Source of the DNA: Narthecium ossifragum
Lineage: Eukaryota; Streptophyta; Magnoliopsida; Dioscoreales; Nartheciaceae
Reading direction: 5' to 3'
Length of the DNA stretch: 64,000 nt
Assembly (NCBI GenBank): GCA_963920575.1
Contig: OY986969.1
Location: forward strand, 21,065,288 to 21,129,287
In this document: positions 11,181 through 21,767 of the stretch, piece after piece
How the letters are laid out: each line of letters begins with the position of its first letter
Numbering within the stretch: position 1 is the stretch's first letter
Translations under genes and position numbers: made by a program
Notes under the pieces: generated by a model
Database searches by the model: none
What the model saw: the letters and a program-made list of their open reading frames with translations, nothing else
What the model was told of the DNA's origin: nothing

Positions 11181-12084
11181 TATGTAAAAGTGCACTTTAA
11201 GTTGGAAAATACATCTTGTTTATGTAAAAGTGCACTCCAAGTTGGTCATGTTAGTTTCATTTGGACCACCTTATAGGGCATGTTTGATTCGTCGGAAGTG
11301 GTTGTGAAGTCACTTTTTTGAAAGTGAGTCCGGCTACTTCCGACGTTTGGTTCGTGTGAAATGGGTCTGAATTGAGTTCAGAGCCACTTCGCGTCCAGGC
11401 CATTTTGGCCTGGACTTCATGCTCGCGACTCCAGGCCAAAAAGGCCGGGAGTCGGTCGAAGTGAGGATCACTTCATATCCTCACTTTGCTCAGGGTTTTG
11501 CTCCACTTCAATCCCTCGAAACCCTATGCTTATCGCTCCGGCTCTCCACCCTGTTCTCCCCCGATCTCACTCGCTCGCCGTCTCTCCACCCACCATGGTC
11601 CTCTCTGTCTCCTTCGTTCTTCGTCACCCACGCCATCCTCTCACTCCCCGGCGGTAGATCTGACGAGCAGCGGGGTCAGGAACCCTCCCACCTCTTCTCT
11701 AGTGGTGGATCTGATGGGCGTTGTTAGGCTCTCACTCCCCGGAGGTAGATCCGACGGGTGGCGAGGCCAGGAACCCTAATGCTACCTCTCTAGTTGTGGA
11801 TCCGAAGCTCGGCGAGCCCAGGAGCTTTTCCCTCTCCACGCGATGCTGGATCTGGTCGGCAACCAAGGAGGTTGCTGCTATCTAGCCCGGTGGTAGATCT
11901 GGATCGTGGTCGATCGAGAAACCCCCCCTTTCCTCTCCGGACACCAGGCGTCTGATCCCTGCTACCTTTTTCAAGGTTTTTACACCTTCGTACCCTGTTT
12001 CATTTCCAGATCTATGGTTTTATATCTCCTTTTCCCTCTCCATGTCACGAGAGGCTTGTTTCTTTGTTGAATTTGATCCCCTGG

Positions 12085-12605
12085 CATGGTTAATCTGATT
12101 TTTATTTGGGCCAATCTGTGCTTTTATGTCTTGATTCTTCATGTATAAATGGTGCATTTCCTGGATCTGATACCCTGCCTGGTTTCTGTGCTTTTATTTG
12201 GGCCGATCTGTGCTTTTATGGCTTGATTCTTCATGTATATATGGTGCATTTCCTGGATCTGATCCCCTTGCCTGGTTTTTGTGCTTTTATGGCTTGTGAT
12301 TGTTCATGTATTTTCTGGATCTGATCCCCTGCCTGGTTTCTGTGCTTTTATTTGGGTCGATCTGTGCTTTTATGGCTTGATTCTTCATGTATAAATGGTG
12401 CATTTCCTGGATCTGATCCCCTGCCTGGTTTCTGTGCTTTTATTTGGGCCGATCTGTGCTTTTATGGCTTGATTCTTCATGTATATATGGTGCATTTCCT
12501 GGATCTGATCCCCTTGCCTGGTTTCTGTGCTTTTATTTGGGCCGATCTGTGCTTTTATGGCTTGATTCTTCATGTATATATAGTGTATTTGCTGGATATG
12601 ATCCC
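12085..12605 (+). repeat. ~92-bp tandem repeats in Harbinger-1 leader
   Basis: About five head-to-tail copies of a unit containing CTGGATCTGATCCCCTGCC, TTTATTTGGGCCGATCTG and GGCTTGATTCTTCATGTAT. Neighbouring copies are nearly identical, which suggests recent expansion. It lies upstream of the transposase start. Downstream to 13300, short ATGCAATCTGATC-like words recur loosely. Confidence 0.85.
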
Positions 12606-13323
12606 TTTGCTTTGATTGATTGCATACATTTGCTATCGATATGTGATTTTATTCTTACGGGTGCCTCTCCATGTCCTGAGTAGTTCGATTCTTCTATTCT
12701 TTCGACGCATTTATCATACATGATCCCCTTGGCTTGAGTATTGCTGTTTGTATGCCATTGCAATTGCTGCTTTCATGAAATGATTGGCTCCCTTTGCTGA
12801 TGCTTGTAGTATGCTATCTGATCCCTTATGCAATCTTATTCATTCGCTGTTAGTATGCCATTGCCATGTGGGTTGATCTATTGTTATGTCATGAGTATGC
12901 AATCCGATTTTAGGGCTTTGTATTTTCTATTAGCATGCTACTAGTATGCAATGTGATCTATTAGTATGCAATCTGCTTGGCATTTTGGCTATCTGATCCC
13001 TTATGCAGTCTTATCCACTTGCAATCTTTTATGACGCTGTTGCGTGGGTTGATCTATTCGTATGCTACTAGTATGCAATCTGATATGCTATGCTATTAGT
13101 AATGAGGCTGCCATTTATGTGTTCTTATGCATTGGGCTTGATCTAATCCCCTACTCTATGGTTTCTTCATGCTCATGTTGGTAGTAGCTGATCCCCTATT
13201 TGAATTTATGATTTCATGTCATGTTCTTTAGATACTCATGTTGGTATAGCTGTTTTACATGCAAATAGATACAAATATAGATATTTTATAGGGTTTTTAG
13301 TTAAAGTTTGACTTTTATATTAG

Positions 13324-14603
13324 ATGGCCAATGGCGACGACGAGCAATTTGAGTGGATGAGGATGCTAGCTGTAGCCTGTGTAGTCGTTGTCGCGGTGGT
13401 GCGTCGCTACCTTGGCTCACGTGATAACACATGTGTTATACCGCGTGAGCAACGACTTGTGTTGCGGGAAGGGCATATGGATAGGATATTGAGACCTGGG
13501 GGGATTACTCTGTTAGTTACATCCGTATGGATGCAGACGCACTGCATGAGTTAGCAAGAGTGATGAGAGCACGCCAACTTCTGATAGACACTGATCATGT
13601 CAAAGTTGAAGAACAATTATGTATATTCTTGCATATTGTGGGCCATAACATGAAAAATCGGGTCATGCGCATGGAGTTTATGTTGTCTGGTAAGACCATC
13701 AGTCGATATTTCCACATAGTTTTGAAGGCGGTACTGGCCCTCCGCGACACATTTATGCAACAACCTGGCTCGTCAACACACCCTGAAATTCGGTACAACC
13801 GTTCATATTTTTCGTACTTTGAGGTACTATCCAACCCTCTTTGCACATAATGATGTCCCTAAATTTCATACTTTCCAGAACTCACCATGAACGCTTCGGT
13901 TTTTTCCCTGTAGAATTGTATCGGCCTCATAGATGGAACTCATGTAGATGCCACTGTCCCCGCCGACATGGCACTTCCTTTCGGAGGTCGTAAGGGCCTT
14001 ACACAGAACGTGTTAGCTGCTGCTACACCTGACCTTCAATTTACCTATGTCTTGGCTGGTTGGGAAGAGTCGGCCAATGACTACACTGTCTTGAAAGACG
14101 CCCTTTCTCAACTACCTCCCGGTGGCTTGAAAACCATTGAAGGTATAAGTAGCCCCACACAATCATCGTTTAGCTTCATACTTGATTAGGCTTACGAGTC
14201 GTTTGAAACCCTTTCTAATCTTATAGGGAAGTATTACCTTGTAGATGCCAGGTACCCAACGATGCCTGGGTTTGTTACACCGTACCGGGGTGTAAGGTAC
14301 CATCTCAACGAGTATGTTGGACGCATTCCAGAAAACAAAAAGGAGCTCTTTAACCTACGTCACTCGTCTCTGAGATCTAGGATTGAACGAGCATTTGGTT
14401 TGCTTAAAAACCGCTTCAAGATCCTCGCATCACATCCATTTTACCCCTACAAGACACAAGTTGAGATTGTCCTTGCTTGTTGTATTCTGCATAATTTCAT
14501 ACTTGACAAATCCCCAAACGACCCACTAATGATGGTAGACACCATCGAAGATAACCCACCAATTACACAACCGTGCACGACGAGAGAGCAACGCCAAGAG
14601 TAA
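13324..14603 (+). pseudogene. PIF/Harbinger DDE transposase (frameshifted)
   Basis: Three exons, by splice signals and by comparison with the second copy at 45087: 13324-13823, 13914-14142 and 14227-14603. The protein has an N-terminal region, then IDGTHVDATVP (first Asp, exon 2), SANDYTVLKDAL (second Asp) and RIERAFGLLKNR (Glu), the catalytic triad of DDE_Tnp_4 transposases, which cut and paste the element. A 1-base loss in the G run near 13500 shifts the frame inside exon 1; the sister copy shows the expected text there (SDYCVAYIRMD). The last exon stops at TAA 14601-14603, although homologous residues (GVWLNLRNEIAQQMW) continue in frame beyond it. Both lesions point to a dead gene. Confidence 0.88.
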
Positions 14604-14837
14604 GGTGTTTGGCTCAATTTGCGCAATGAAATCGCGCAACAGATGTGGCTTGACTTCCAACGAGATCGTTAGGGATTTTGTTACATGAACTATTCGGCTG
14701 ACAATTTGTAAAATTTACTTTGAGATGTTAACTTCTTATTATCTTGCTTATAAACGCGTACAGTATTCTATGCACCATATTAGTGGCGTATGCGGTATAT
14801 TTTAAATGCATATATCGCATTGGACTATTTACAGAAT

Positions 14838-15922
14838 ATGGATTTTTCCTCTCAATACGAAGATGACTCGCAACTACCTCCTGGTAGGCCTAATACCAAG
14901 GGCAAGGCGAAGGTCACCGGCAAAACAGGCAATCAGAATAAGAGGTGGACCGACACGGAGGAGGCTTACCTCCTAGAGTACCTCGCTGAGGTTAAGAAGG
15001 GCCGTCCCAAAGGGGATAGGTGGTTTAAAACTAGCCACTTTAATGCGACGGCCAAGTATGTGAATGACAAACTTGAGCCTAAAGGGGACTTCGAGCTCAA
15101 ACATGTCCAAAATCACATGGGATGGTGTCGAAGGAAGTACGAGGTTATTAAATGTTTGCATAAACTTAGCGGTTGTGGGTGGACAGAACTTGACAAGAAG
15201 TTCTCGATGGATGTGGATGTCACCGCGGCGTACATTGCGGTGCGTTGGCATTGCCTAATACTTGACATTAATTAATGTCTTGCATTTGAAATTGCCTAAT
15301 ACTTCTCTTATTATGTAGGCACACCCTAATGCTAGGAACCTTATTAACAAGCCAATCCCTAATTTTGACTTGCTTACTGCTTGCTGCTGCGAGGAGAGGG
15401 CTTCGGGCAGATTTGCTCGGTCCACCCATGACGAGGCTAATCCTAACGAGCCTGTCATAGATCTCGAGGATGCGGGGTCTTGCCCCCCCTTTATCCCAAC
15501 CGATGAGGCTGCCGATAGTCCGGCTGCCATGGACACGGGGAGCACGCCCACTGGGAATAACAGCACTCATGTAGGCACAAGTGACGGTGAGACTTCTGTG
15601 CGCATGACTATGGCCAAAACAGTTGCACGTATGCCAGCTCGGGCATTTGCTAGTAAGCGGTCGAGAGAGCCGAGGGATGACACATTTGTAAGAGTTATTG
15701 AGAAGGTTGGGGATGCCATTCTATCCAGCAATGTCAAGTCGACCGATAAATTATATGCATCTGTTTATGGAATGTGCAACTGATTACCCCGAGGAGGATC
15801 TTCTACGTGTTTTCAATGTGCTCAACCGGGACGAGGAAGAAGCACGTGGATTCTTGGTGATGAATATAAAACACCGGAAGATGTGGTTGAAAGACTTCTT
15901 TGATCAAAATAGGCACAATTGA
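14838..15922 (+). pseudogene. Harbinger Myb/SANT-like partner protein (frameshifted)
   Basis: Exon 1 is 14838-15239 and exon 2 starts at 15319 after a good TTATGTAG acceptor, joining in phase (AAYIA, then AHPNARN). The N-terminal half has the tryptophan-containing trihelix/Myb_DNA-bind_3 pattern (KRWTDTEEAYLLEYL, then W..., GWCRRKYEVIKCL, GCGWTE). The C-terminal tail (YPEEDLLRVFNVLN, KMWLKDFF) is typical of plant L10-interacting-Myb-like proteins. In Harbinger elements this protein helps the transposase bind the ends and reach the nucleus. Near 15760 the frame shifts by one base, ending one frame at 15783 and resuming in the other to 15922. It lies about 230 bases after the transposase, on the same strand. 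Confidence 0.8.
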
Positions 15923-16224
15923 CTTTTATATTGTACGCATGTAAACATTATATGACACTTGTAGCTTTTTTATGTGGGTTTTATGGTGGTTTTTTGGGTA
16001 CTTTTTGGGGTGCATGGCCTGTTGGGATTCATGGCTGCAAGCCAATCCCTAATTTCCAAATGCATGTGTATAGTTGATTTTGTATCATACAACCCACGTA
16101 TTGACTTGTGTATTTGCCAATCAATTGATTTCCTATTGATTGGCAGCTATAGTTTATTTTATACTATGCAGCTCATGTATTTGGCAAATTGAGTTGATTT
16201 CCTATTGATTGGCAGCTTGAAATC

Positions 16225-16497
16225 ATGAAATACTATGTCGTCTACAAAGGGAGACGACCCGGTGTATATGATTCGTGGCCGGCATGCCATGAACAAGTGC
16301 ATCGGTTCTGTGGGGCGTGTTATCGGGGGTTTTATAATAGAAATGACGCTTTAAATTCATATCATGAGTATGCATCTCAATTGCCCCGTGCAACTAATTT
16401 CGGTACAAGAGGGTGTGGTCGGTTTGAATTTGGAATTGCAACTGCAATTGGATTGTGTATTGCATTAGGGTTTATTGTGTTTTTCACCATGAGTTGA
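16225..16497 (+). CDS. Small RNase H1/viroplasmin-domain protein with membrane tail
   Basis: A 90-residue ORF beginning KYYVVYKGRRPGVYDSW, followed by CHEQV, FCGACYRGF and NRNDAL. This is the signature of the small hybrid-binding domain at the N-terminus of eukaryotic RNase H1, also called the viroplasmin (Cauli_VI) domain. No RNase H catalytic domain follows. Instead the C-terminus is a hydrophobic helix of about 20 residues (GIATAIGLCIALGFIVFF). It sits between the Harbinger Myb gene and a 170-bp repeat array, on the same strand. The domain call rests on motif pattern alone. The known role of such domains is binding RNA/DNA hybrids or double-stranded RNA; what this protein does is unknown. 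Its frame is intact, unlike the two larger genes upstream. Confidence 0.65.
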   Translation: MKYYVVYKGRRPGVYDSWPACHEQVHRFCGACYRGFYNRNDALNSYHEYASQLPRATNFGTRGCGRFEFGIATAIGLCIALGFIVFFTMS

Positions 16498-16554
16498 TTT
16501 CTATGTGATGGACTTGTTGGTTATTATGTGAAATTGAGCCCCTGTGTTTATGGC

Positions 16555-18480
16555 TATTTGATGGGCAGCTAGTCACTTCCCAATGTAATGGATGTTTTTT
16601 TGTGATGGATTTTGTTGCTTTATGGTTTTTTGTTGTTTATGATCATGGGGAGATGATGAAAACTGCTTATAATGCAATTTGATTTGGTGAGCCTATTCGC
16701 AAGGGGGTTTTTGATTGGCAGCCTCCAATGTAATCTGATTTTTATGTCATGGACTTGTTGGTTTCTGATCATGGGGAGATGATGAAAACTGCTTATAATG
16801 TCATATGGTGTTGGGGAAATGATGATTCAAATGTGTTCATTGGGGAGGAGAGGCTTGGTGATTTGGATGGCTTAATCTGTTAAGCAACCAATTGCCACTA
16901 CTGCTATGATTGGTAGCCTCCAATGCAATCTGATTTTTATGTGATGGATTTATTGGTTTATGTTACTGCTATGATGTGAAACTGAGCCTATTAGATGCAA
17001 TCTGATTTTTATGTGATGGATTTATTGGTTTATGTTACTGCTATAATGATGTGCAACTGAGCCTATTAGCATCTGATTTTGATTGGCAGCCTCCAATGCA
17101 ATATGATTTTTATGATAGATTTATTGTTTTATGTTACTGCTATGATGTGAAACTGAGCCTATTAGATGCAATCTGATTTTTATGTGATGGATTTGGTTTA
17201 TGTTACTGCTGCCTATGATGTGCAACTGAGCCTAGATGCAATCTGATTTTGATTGGCAGCCTCCAATGCAATCTGAGTTTTATGATGGATTTATTGCTTT
17301 ATGTTACTGCTATGATGTGAAACTGAGCCTAGATGCAATCTGAGTTTTATAATGAAACTGAGCATGGATTTATTGCTTTATGTTACTGCTATGATGTGAA
17401 ACTGAGCCTAGATACAATCTGATTTTTATGTGATGGATTTGGTTTATGTTACTGCTGCCTAGATGCAATCTGATTTTGATTGGCAGCCAGTCACTTCCCA
17501 ATGCAATTTGATTTTTTGTGATGGATTTGGTTTATGATGTGCAACTGAGCCTAGATGCAATCTGATTTTGATGATAGATTTTTATGGCTATTTGATGGGC
17601 AGCTAGTCACTTCCCAGCCAGTTACTGCTGCCTATGATGTGCAGCTGAGCCTAGATGCAATCTGATTTTGATTGGCAGCCTCCAATGCAATCTGATTTTT
17701 ATGTGATGGATTTATTGCTTTATGTTATTGCTATGATGTGAAACTGAGCCTATTAGATGCAATCTGATTTTTATGTGATGGATTTGATTTATATTACTGC
17801 TGCCTATGATGTGCAACTGAGCCTAGATGCAATCTGATTTTGATTGGCAGCCTCCAATGCAATCTGAGTTTTATGATGGATTTATTGCTTTATGTTACTG
17901 CTATGATGTGAAACTGAGCCTATTGGATGCAATAAGATTTTTATGTGATGGATTTGGTTTATGTTACTGCTGCCTATGATGTGCAACTGAGCCTAGATGC
18001 AATCTGATTTTGATTGGCAGCCTCCAATGCAATCTGATTTTTATGTGATGGATTTATTGCTTTATGTTACTGCTATGATGTGAAACTGAGCCTATTAGAT
18101 GCAATTTGATTTTTATGTGATGGATTTGGTTTATGTTACTGCTGCCTATGATGTGCAACTGAGCCTAGATGCAATCTGATTTTGATTGGTAGCCTCCAAT
18201 GCAATCTGAGTTTTATGATGGATTTATTGCTTTATGTTACTGCTATGATGTGAAACTGAGCCTATTAGATGCAATCTGATTTTTATATGATGGATTTGGT
18301 TTATGTTACTGCTGCCTATGATGTGCAACTGAGCCTAGATGCAATCTGATTTTGATGATGGATTTTTATGGCTATTTGATGGGCAGCCAGTCACTTCACA
18401 ATGCAAATTGAGCCAATTAGATGCAATCTGATTTTGATGATGGATTTTTATGGCTATTTGATGGGCAGCCAGTCACTTCC
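16555..18480 (+). repeat. ~170-bp compound tandem array
   Basis: Higher-order repeats of about 170 bases made of three related sub-blocks, each opening with ATGCAATCTGATTTT. One continues with TTATTGCTTTATGTTACTGC, one with GGTTTATGTTACTGCTGCC, and one with GATTGGCAGCCTCC. Clean units start near 17678, 17846, 18018 and 18188; outer units are more eroded. Non-coding. The word GATTGGCAGC also occurs twice just before the small ORF (near 16138 and 16207), so the array probably grew from local sequence. Confidence 0.85.
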
Positions 18481-18699
18481 CAATGCAATTTGATTTTTTG
18501 TCATGGATTTTGTTGCTTTATGGTTTACTGTTGTTTATGATCAAGGGGAGATGATGAAAACTGCTTATAATGTCTTATGGTGTTGGGGAAATAATGATTC
18601 AAATGTGTTCATGGGGGAGGAGAGGCTTGGTGATTTGGATGGCTTAATCTGTTAAGTAACCAATTGCCACTAAAGAAGGGCAATGATGATCCAAATTCT

Positions 18700-19376
18700 G
18701 AGCCCTTGTGTTTTTATACACGATTGTACAAGACGAGCATTGCGATCGACAACAAACAGATGTATTCAAGAGTCAGTCATTTGTTGTATTGTACGTGTGT
18801 ATGTATGTCTAGGGAATCAGTTATTCTATGACATGTATTTCTGAAATCAAGGATTGTATGTATTGTACTCTGTTGTTAGTATGTACAACAAACAGATGAT
18901 GAACATGTAATTTTGAAATCAAGGGTTGTATGTATTGTAAGTTATATAGGTTATATTTTTTGAGTTTGTAATTGTGAAACATGTGTTTTAGTTTTGTATT
19001 TACAGGTTATGCTAGATACAATATATGTTGTATTTTTTAAGTTTGCAATCTAAAGTGGGTGTTTACAGGTGTGTTTTGAAAAAATAGAAGTTGTATTTTT
19101 CAACTTTTTTCCTTCATAGCTGTATTTTTTCATTTCATCCAATGCATAAAAATGTAAGTAATGTGAGTAATTGCTACATGTAATGGATGATTTTTTTTCT
19201 AATGATGAGAAAAAATACAAGTCGTGTTAGAAAAAATAAAGTCCAATGTATAAAACCCAAACCCAATCCATTTATAAACGGGCCAAACCCATCTGACTTG
19301 CCTAATCTATTTATTAAACGGGTCAGGTCGGGTTCGCGGGTCATGACCTGGATTCCCACCCCTAACATTAGCACCA
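18700..19376. other. Non-coding tail of Harbinger-1
   Basis: No gene. AT-rich, with loosely repeated GTATGTATTGTA words. Near 19245-19370 a GGGTCAGGTCGGGTTCGCGG-type stretch resembles termini of other plant transposons, but no partner was found. Confidence 0.35.
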
Positions 19377-19379
19377 TTA

Positions 19380-20225
19380 GTGATGGCAACGGGGCGGATA
19401 CTGTGGTATCTGTCCCCGTCTCCGCTCTCCTCCGCCCATACTTGCACCGCCATGTCCCCGCGCGGATAATGGGAAACGCAGATAATTGATTATCTTAATT
19501 ATAGCATATTGTTATAAGAGGGAAAAAGATCCAAGAAATAAGAGCCAAAACCCTTATTTATAGGCCCCAAGTCGTGGATCCTCGGATCAGATCAGAACTG
19601 TCCGTTTTTACCCGTCAGCCAGTCTTGGATCGATCCGAAATAGGTTTGGATCGATCCAAGATGTCAAAATTTGGGTTTCTAACGGCTTGGATCGATCCAA
19701 TATGAGTTTGGATCGATCGAATATGTAACAGAGAGTCATGGAAAGGGTTTTGGATCGATCTAGACTGGTTTGGATCGATCCGATGTGTAAAACTGCAAAA
19801 CTGGTCCCTATAAAGGGTTTTGGATATTCGGAATACATTTGGATCGATCCAGACTGGTTTGGATCGATTCGGAATAAGTTTGGATCGATCCAGACTGGGT
19901 TGGATCGATCCGGAATAAGTTTGGATCAATCCAAAATATTCTGGATCCATCCAGACTGGGTCTGGATCAAGTCTGGATCAATCCAGACTGGGTCTGGATC
20001 AAGTCTGGATCAATCCAGACTGGGTCTGGATCAAGTCTGGATCCATCCAAACTGGGTCTGGTATGGATTCAATTCAGATTAGGTCTCGTTCAATCCGAAT
20101 ATGCCAGATTTTGTGCAATTTATGTCTTTTTAAGCCCGGAATCGATGCAACCCACACCGCCCTGTCCCCGCACGGATAATGGGAAACACGAATAATTGAT
20201 TATCTTAATTATAGCATATTGTTAT
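19380..20225. repeat. Direct repeats flanking a GGATCGATCC array
   Basis: A ~70-bp sequence (CGCCATGTCCCCGCGCGGAT...ATAGCATATTGTTAT) at 19447-19513 recurs at 20155-20225. Between them, 19617-20075 is filled with palindromic GGATCGATCC units, usually as GGATCGATCCAGACTGGTTT. Toward the right they turn into GGATCAATCC and GGATCCATCC, with a regular 32-bp period near 19951, 19983 and 20014. The left copy is preceded by GATGGCAACGGGGCGG, like the ends of some hAT elements. No coding capacity. Confidence 0.8.
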
Positions 20226-20303
20226 TAAATGCAATATATTGGCAAATTTCGATAACATCATTTGAAGATTGTAATTACAGCATTTAGATCTAATACATCA
20301 AGA

Positions 20304-20586
20304 ACATGGGTGGTATGCTCACCACTCGCTTTTGGGGTGACCATATCCCCACTTCATCCCCACTTCAAGCATCAACCAAATACAAGAACTCAGAAAATAT
20401 CAGAACTCAGCATCCACTTCAACACCAATCAAACAGCAAAAGTGACAGAATTTACTACTTCTCAGCATCCACTTCAAGCACCAACCAAACACCAAAACTC
20501 AAAAAATCTCAGAAAGTCACTCCCCAGAAAATCACTCTCCAAAAGTCACTCAACTTCAGCTCACTTCTCAGCAACCAAACAGGCCC
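20304..20586. mobile_element. Right terminal region of Harbinger-1
   Basis: Read on the - strand from 20586 it gives GGGCCTGTTTGGTTGC and then text that matches 10422-10560 over about 135 bases. Subterminal CACTTCAAGCACCAACCAAAC-type words repeat three times. This is the end where transposase would bind. Confidence 0.65.
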
Positions 20587-20589
20587 ATA

Positions 20590-20906
20590 ACAAGACTCTA
20601 CCTTGCTTTACACAACAAGTTATGATAGTTTTCTACCTTACATAACCATTGATTTACATGTATTATTTAAAGTCCATTTCACATATGTACAAGGCGGACT
20701 AGATACTGCTTGTTAGATATTTTCTACAAAATTTAATATATACTTCATGGATTGTGAATTGGTCTTGGGATATATGATTGATTCAAAGTTTTTTATAAAA
20801 TAAATACATTTTTATTCAAAATTGTTATCGAAAAATCCTCTGATTTCACAATTCACATCTGATGCCAAGTTCATGATTCAGACATATTATATATATATAT
20901 CACTAA
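20590..20906. other. AT-rich intergenic DNA
   Basis: Nothing recognised. Confidence 0.4.
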
Positions 20907-20915
20907 AAATTTAAT

Positions 20916-21365
20916 AGGGTAAATTACAGTTATGGATGTTGTGGTTTAGGTCAAGTTTCATTTAAGGCCATATAGTTTTAAAACTTTCAAATAAGACACT
21001 GACATTTGGCTTTCGTTTTAAATAAAGCCATAGGGCCAACATCGTTTGTGGGTTGACAGCAAATAAGTCATATGACATCACATGATCCAAACCACAATGT
21101 CTTCAATGAAACTTTACCCAAACCATAGGGCCTTAAATGAACCTTAATCCAAACCACATGGCCAAAAAATGTAGCTTATCCTTTTTATTTTATTTTCACA
21201 TGATGTCACGTGACTGATTTACCATCAACCCATTAACGGTGTCAGCGTCTAGGGCTTTATTTGAATCGAAATCCAAATGATGGGACCTTATTTGAAAGTT
21301 TTAAAACTATATGACCTTAAATAAAACTTGACGCAAACCACGTGATCCAATACTGTAATTTACCC
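20916..21365. mobile_element. Mutator-like MITE
   Basis: The ends AGGGTAAATTACAGT and ACTGTAATTTACCC are inverted, and the inversion continues inward (TTTAAAACTTTCAAATAAG against CTTATTTGAAAGTTTTAAAA), so the 450-bp element is largely foldback. It is flanked by AAATTTAAT (20907-20915) and AAATTTAAC (21366-21374), 8 of 9 bases matching. A 9-bp target duplication is typical of Mutator-like elements. Non-coding. Confidence 0.75.
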
Positions 21366-21767
21366 AAATTTAACTTGTAGTATCCAGTATATATCTCATA
21401 TATCTAACTGCTCGGCATCGGTAATTTTCCAAGCTTAAATTATTCAAGGATGATTGTGTCAAAGATTGTTTTTTATTATTATAGAAAAGTTGAGTCCAAA
21501 GGCTAGAAGTTCTGCATTAACTAAAATAAAATCAATAGGTATCTAACCAGCTATCCAATCAGCCCTAGCGGTGCAGAAAAGCATACAAGATGACAAGTTC
21601 ACTAGCGGTGCACAAGAGCATACAAGATGACAAGTTCCCAATCTGCCGAAGCATATGCTTAACAATAATAGTACATCAACCTTAGTATGCTCCAAAGTTT
21701 GAGCACAGTTCCTTATTATTATTGTTGTTGTTAGACACCAGCCCCATCTGACACAACCTCCCTTTCT

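Larger units (their letters stand above)
11276..20586 (+). mobile_element. Large PIF/Harbinger element (Harbinger-1)
   Basis: It encodes the two standard proteins of the superfamily, a DDE transposase and a Myb/SANT-like partner, plus an extra small ORF. Candidate ends are GGGCATGTTTGATT (11276) and the inverted AACCAAACAGGCCC (ends 20586), 12 of 14 bases matching, with ATA on both outer sides (11273-11275, 20587-20589). The 9.3-kb length is large for the family and includes repeat arrays at 12.1, 16.6 and 19.6 kb that may be later insertions or expansions. The left GC-rich 11.3-12.1 kb looks like an untranslated leader. Both main genes carry a frameshift, so this copy is probably not autonomous. 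Confidence 0.6.

Noticed and set aside
12385..12573. Repeated peptide frames at 12.1-12.6 kb
   Set aside because: They are products of the 92-bp tandem repeat, with no start context or splicing to the transposase.
19608..20082. Asp/Pro/Ser/Ile-rich frames
   Set aside because: They are read-throughs of the GGATCGATCC repeats.
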